Below are positions 60,905 through 64,000 of a DNA stretch of 64,000 bases, in pieces. This DNA comes from Klebsiella oxytoca NBRC 105695 (GTDB lineage Bacteria; Pseudomonadota; Gammaproteobacteria; Enterobacterales; Enterobacteriaceae): positions 186,001 through 250,000 of the forward strand of contig NZ_BCZK01000008.1 in assembly GCF_001598695.1 (NCBI RefSeq), read 5' to 3'. How positions within the stretch are numbered: position 1 is the first letter of the stretch; every line of letters begins with the position of its first letter. Under the pieces are notes generated by a model, which saw nothing but the letters and a program-made list of their open reading frames with translations, did not search any database and was not told the origin of the DNA. Both the position numbers and the translations under genes were made by a program.

Positions 60905-61494
60905 GAGTGATACATATGGCCCCGACGGCACGGTTAAGTTTTGCGCTTCCTGCGTCTCGACTGGTATCTGTGCATCGGGGTGACAATATGTTGAGTTTTT
61001 ACGAGGTTCCCCAGCTCGCAGAGCTGTTCGCGGCGTATGCCGTCCTGACGTTAGTCAGACTACCTCCATACGTCAGCTTTCACTGACATTGCCATCGATA
61101 CCGAGTCGAATTTTCTCCTGAAGTTGATACGCCTGCTCTCATGGTTTCTCCGTGAATGGATGCGTTCCGTGATAAGACGTTATGGTTAAAAAGTGTGCTT
61201 AAAGATGCTATTTCCCCAGTCTGAACACCGTGACTACGTGTGCGTCAGACTGTACAGAGTGCTGAAAGACCGCATTCCGTCTGCTAAGACGGTGCCCTTT
61301 CGCGCAGCGTCACTTGGTATCGCTAACGCTTTTACACAAGTGACGCTGCACATATCCCGCCGCCAAATGCTGCTCTTGCAGATGCCAAATGTTCCAATTG
61401 GCATAGCAACGAGCCGCAAATGTTGCCAGGATAAGCTGGACGTAAGCCCAAAGGAAAAACAGCTTTAAGGATGTCGGGCAGACTTTGTTGCCCT
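60905..61494. other. Hairpin-rich region without a supported gene
   Basis: About 590 bases. Visible perfect hairpins: ctgac-gtta-gtcag (61045-61058), gtcag / ctgac (61072-61087), ccgtct-gcta-agacgg (61277-61292), a 13-base-pair stem (61304-61349), atgccaa / ttggcat (61382-61404) and gggca / tgccc (61476-61493). A frame from 61193 to 61468 runs across four of these stems and is not believed. It may hold a structured RNA, an origin of transfer or single-stranded promoters. Confidence 0.55.
61304..61349. repeat. 13-base-pair perfect inverted repeat
   Basis: gcagcgtcacttg (61304-61316) and caagtgacgctgc (61337-61349) are exact complements around a 20-base loop. It is the longest perfect stem in the region and would be a strong hairpin in RNA or single-stranded DNA. 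Confidence 0.85.
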
Positions 61495-61500
61495 GCGTTG

Positions 61501-61733
61501 AAGTGTACCTTTATCGCGTTTGCGATCACCGTTCTCAAAGGTTAAACGGTGTTATCGCCCGAAGGCATCGTCTCTCAGATTACGACAATTTTGGCTGCGG
61601 CCACCCGAAGGCATCAGTCTCAGGCCGCGCTTCTTTCCCTATGATATTGGCTTGCGATCACCCGAAGGCGCTTCTCTCAAATCGCTGGCGCAGTTCCGAT
61701 TGCGCTGAAGCATTGGCTGTTGTCGGAGACAAC
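61501..61733 (+). repeat. Right structured-repeat array (three pseudoknot-like units)
   Basis: Same order as the left array: agtgtacctt, hairpin atcgc-gttt-gcgat, hairpin caccgtt / aacggtg with loop ctcaaaggtta, then three units and gttgtc-gga-gacaac (61719-61733). Unit B (61597-61652): gcggcc pairs ggccgc, and atca pairs tgat. Unit C (61654-61718): gcgat pairs atcgc and gcttc pairs gaagc, with an extra internal hairpin. Unit A (61551-61596) keeps the words, but each stem has one mismatch. Conserved words are cccgaaggc, tctca and ttggct. Confidence 0.8.
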
Positions 61734-61841
61734 GGTGTAACGCCCGGAGAATAAATCTTTCTATGAAATTCTGCAAGGTGTTGCATTAATTTTCGTCATC
61801 TATTAGTCTCAGTTTATTATGAAAGTTATAAGGATATAGCA

Positions 61842-62348
61842 ATGGATGGCATCGTTAAGTGGTTCAGTGAAGAGCAAGGATATGGATTTATTACTGATAA
61901 AGCCAATAACGACTATTACTTTCATATTTCTAATGTGAAAGGGACATTGATTCCTAAAAATGGCCAGTATGTCTATTTTGATATTGAAGACAATAAAGCC
62001 AAAAACATCAGCCTCACACGTAAAAAAGAAAATACATTTAAAATCCTATCATCTGATTACAGAAAAACCATTTTTGATTTATATAAAGATACATTTACGT
62101 GCATAACCATTGCTGTTTTAGGCGTTTTTTTAATTAGAAATAACTACCACATTACTGGGTGGCTAACTTATTCAGTTGCATGTGCACTAGCCATACTAGC
62201 ATCCTTTACCACCATTAAACTAGTTGAGAAAAAACGGAAATCAAAAGAAGCAAGCAGACTCAGCTTTATAGTCTTTTTGCTTTCCGTTGTTTTTTCAATA
62301 ATAATTTTAGTAAGTGGTTTATTAAAAGGTGTAAAGGAATTTTTATAA
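61842..62348 (+). CDS. Cold-shock-domain membrane protein
   Basis: A 168-residue protein with an N-terminal cold-shock domain (about 1-60; MDGIVKWFSEEQGYGFITDK containing RNP-1-like GYGFI, and YYFHIS as RNP-2) and three membrane helices (about 85-100, 106-126 and 140-160). It is AT-rich compared with the core genome. Cold-shock domain plus membrane helices recalls the CSD-DUF1294 type, but the helices here are not recognisably DUF1294. Role unknown; RNA or single-stranded DNA binding at the membrane is possible. Confidence 0.75.
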   Translation: MDGIVKWFSEEQGYGFITDKANNDYYFHISNVKGTLIPKNGQYVYFDIEDNKAKNISLTRKKENTFKILSSDYRKTIFDLYKDTFTCITIAVLGVFLIRNNYHITGWLTYSVACALAILASFTTIKLVEKKRKSKEASRLSFIVFLLSVVFSIIILVSGLLKGVKEFL

Positions 62349-62370
62349 CGTATTAAAAGGAAATATTTAT

Positions 62371-62619
62371 ATGGAAAATGAAAATAAGCCACCCAAACAA
62401 TCAGATATCTGGACTATAATTTTCAATGGATTAACCGAAGCCATAAAAATAATCTTTTCTATCGTTGTTGCTATTGTTTCTGTTGGAAGTAAAACTTCCA
62501 ACTCCAATACCTCAACAACTGATTCAGAAGACTATCACTCTGGTTTTCGTAATGGTCATAGTGGGCCGGGATATTACGATAGCAATGACCAAAAATTAAA
62601 GCACTTTGATGATGAATAA
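62371..62619 (+). CDS. Small membrane protein
   Basis: An 82-residue protein with one hydrophobic segment (about 20-40) and a polar Ser/Thr/Asp/Gly-rich tail. It starts 22 bases after the cold-shock-domain gene behind aaaaggaaa, so both form one unit. Not recognised. Confidence 0.65.
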   Translation: MENENKPPKQSDIWTIIFNGLTEAIKIIFSIVVAIVSVGSKTSNSNTSTTDSEDYHSGFRNGHSGPGYYDSNDQKLKHFDDE

Positions 62620-62646
62620 CAGGTAGTAGAGTAAATCGACTACCTG
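62620..62646. terminator. Stem-loop between convergent units
   Basis: Perfect stem caggtagt / actacctg with an 11-base loop, followed by tgtagttttattta. It ends the small membrane-protein unit and may also serve the convergent traG-like gene. Confidence 0.7.
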
Positions 62647-62653
62647 TGTAGTT

Positions 62654-64000
62654 TTATTTATTTTTCCCTGCTGAAGCGCCCTTCGTAGCAACAGTTTTAA
62701 CTACTTCACCTGCTACGCCAGGACCTTTAGCCCCTGCTTGTTGCGATCCTTCCGAAGCTTTTGCAATAGTCGATGAAACAACAGCACCTATCTGCGCACC
62801 ACTCCATCCAACGGCCCCAAACCAAAACATAGGCAACATCACATACATCGCCCCCAGCACCAGATTCATTATCCAGCCATCCGAGCCGGTACTGGCAAGC
62901 CAGTTATTGAAGCTGTTCGTATATCCCTTATAGCTGGCGTACATCAGCTCGATGAGTTTGTCATCCAGCCAGCCGCCAAGCTCCCACCAGAACGGGACAA
63001 ATATCAGCGCAAACATCGCAAAAGTAATGGTGACCACCACCTTCGGATCGTAAGCCCCGAACAACATGACCAGTGGGATACAAACCACGATAGCCATCAG
63101 CAAAACCGCGTGAACCATCGGCAGCGCCTGCCTTAGGGCATCAAATGCCGGAAGCTGAGTTGTCTGAGCAGAAAGCGCACCAAGACCGCTCAGCGCCTGC
63201 TTAATGCCGGTATCGATGCCCGTTCCCTGCCCCTGCTGATTCCCCATCATGTAAGTATCTCCCCCTCCGGACAAGTGCGTGTTCTGCGGACTCACCAGCC
63301 AGCGCAACAGGCTTTCTTCCCAGTTCCCTGGATACTTTGCCTTCATCATATTAACCGTGCGTTTATCGAAGCTCTCCAGCAGGCGGCTTTTCAGCCCCTT
63401 ACTCGATGCGCTCCACCACTCTTTGCAGGTCGGATAACCGCCACGGCCAACGTTGGGGTAACCACTGTCACGGCTTTCGCTATAAGGCCACGCAGCCCGG
63501 GGCATCGTTGAGGTGTAATAGTCGTAATATCCTCCGGTATTCAGAAAATAATCAGAACCGATCCAGTTAACTGAATCTACTGTCTTTGCAGGCAAGCTTG
63601 TATTCACATTTTTCAGCTTGTAATACGACTTCGCATAGCACTGGCTGGCAAACTCCTGTACTTCCTCCCGGATAATAGGATCAATTAACTTAGTGTGTTG
63701 AACCTCAAAACGTAACAACCGAAAATCATTCCCGCAGGGGATTGAGGCGATGGCCGCGTGCGTCACCCCTTTGGATAGCGAATGCACCAGATACCACCAC
63801 GCCGGGATTTTTGCCGTCTGGCCGTTGAATTCTGCAATCAGCGGCCCATAGCCGGATTCATTCGGTTTAGGTACATTCACGCCACATTGGGAAGAACGGG
63901 TACGATCGAATTTCATCGTTGTGATATCGATATCCTGCATCGGCATCGCACAGAACATGATCATCACAAACGCGACATACAGAACGTGCTCCATTCGCGG
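62654..64000 (-). CDS. TraG-N-type conjugative transfer protein, 5' end cut by window
   Basis: At least 446 residues of a multi-pass protein of the TraG N-terminal family, used in genomic-island type IV secretion for mating-pair formation. The periplasmic part has conserved Cys segments (SSQCGVNVP, IASIPCGN, EFASQCYAKSYYKL, GGYPTCKEWW). Several membrane helices (about 300-420) and a Gly/Ala/Lys-rich end (KGASAGKNK) follow. An ATG at 63994 is near the edge, but the frame stays open to base 64000 and relatives have more N-terminal sequence, so the gene probably continues. Confidence 0.82.
   Translation of the reverse strand, partial: PRMEHVLYVAFVMIMFCAMPMQDIDITTMKFDRTRSSQCGVNVPKPNESGYGPLIAEFNGQTAKIPAWWYLVHSLSKGVTHAAIASIPCGNDFRLLRFEVQHTKLIDPIIREEVQEFASQCYAKSYYKLKNVNTSLPAKTVDSVNWIGSDYFLNTGGYYDYYTSTMPRAAWPYSESRDSGYPNVGRGGYPTCKEWWSASSKGLKSRLLESFDKRTVNMMKAKYPGNWEESLLRWLVSPQNTHLSGGGDTYMMGNQQGQGTGIDTGIKQALSGLGALSAQTTQLPAFDALRQALPMVHAVLLMAIVVCIPLVMLFGAYDPKVVVTITFAMFALIFVPFWWELGGWLDDKLIELMYASYKGYTNSFNNWLASTGSDGWIMNLVLGAMYVMLPMFWFGAVGWSGAQIGAVVSSTIAKASEGSQQAGAKGPGVAGEVVKTVATKGASAGKNK

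Noticed and set aside
61193..61468. 91-codon frame in the region right of the recombinase
   Set aside because: It crosses four strong hairpins, including the 13-base-pair stem, has no good ribosome site, and its composition does not look protein-like.
59687..61733. Reading the two repeat arrays as CRISPR
   Set aside because: The conserved words are split by variable self-complementary stems, units differ in length, there are no unique spacers of constant size and no cas genes.
61501..62348. Type III toxin-antitoxin (ToxIN-like) made of the right array and the next ORF
   Set aside because: Tandem pseudoknot repeats do recall ToxI, but the following protein is a cold-shock-domain membrane protein, not a ToxN-type RNase, and a second array has no such gene.

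Overview
The window is chromosomal DNA from a member of the Enterobacteriaceae. Gene order and protein sequences follow the Escherichia coli 94-min region (purA-yjeT-hflCKX-hfq-miaA-mutL-amiB-tsaE-nnr/queG-glyVXY-orn-rsgA-psd-mscM-epmA-frdABCD-blc-gdx-ecnBA-efp-epmB ... yjeI-groLS-yjeH-fxsA-aspA-dcuA-cutA-dsbD-yjdC-tRNA-Phe). ampC is absent between frdD and blc, and an arginine-binding-protein-like gene sits between the tRNA-Gly cluster and orn, so it is not E. coli itself. A Klebsiella, Raoultella or Kluyvera type genome is plausible, but this is inference only.

Layout. 1-12109: housekeeping genes for RNA metabolism, DNA repair, tRNA modification and membrane-protease control, mostly on the minus strand. 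12379-12774: three identical tRNA-Gly(GCC) genes. 13061-27872: ArtJ-like binding protein, oligoribonuclease, ribosome GTPase, phosphatidylserine decarboxylase, mechanosensitive channel, fumarate reductase with an FNR-type promoter, lipocalin, a guanidine exporter with a guanidine-II riboswitch, entericidins, and EF-P with its two modification enzymes. 27905-39094: an accessory block between epmB and yjeI. It holds a membrane-anchored winged-helix regulator, a chaperone-usher fimbrial operon, and a double-glycine-leader (microcin-like) precursor with its dedicated membrane-fusion protein and C39-peptidase ABC exporter. A probable YjeJ homologue follows. 39145-51732: groESL and further core genes up to a DUF1176 protein.

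51848-64000: one end of an integrative and conjugative element of the SPI-7/PAPI type, inserted at a tRNA-Phe gene. It holds a tyrosine integrase, a TraI_2-type protein, a DnaQ-like exonuclease and anti-restriction genes (ArdC-type and KlcA/ArdB-type) in a leftward operon. A second tyrosine recombinase, a cold-shock-domain membrane protein and a TraG-N-type conjugation protein running off the right edge follow. The other attachment site is outside the window.

The strongest unexplained signals are in this element. Five leftward genes or gene groups are preceded by a related leader with four complementary segments (A, B, C and the Shine-Dalgarno region). These can form alternative structures, and the pairing is preserved although the sequences differ. 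Two arrays of structured repeats flank the second recombinase. Their units keep the same unpaired words (CCCGAAGGC, TCTCA, TTGGCT) while two interleaved, pseudoknot-like stems change together from unit to unit. The right-hand array follows about 600 bases of hairpin-rich DNA without a convincing gene. Together with the anti-restriction genes this suggests a conjugative leading region controlled by structured RNA or single-stranded DNA.
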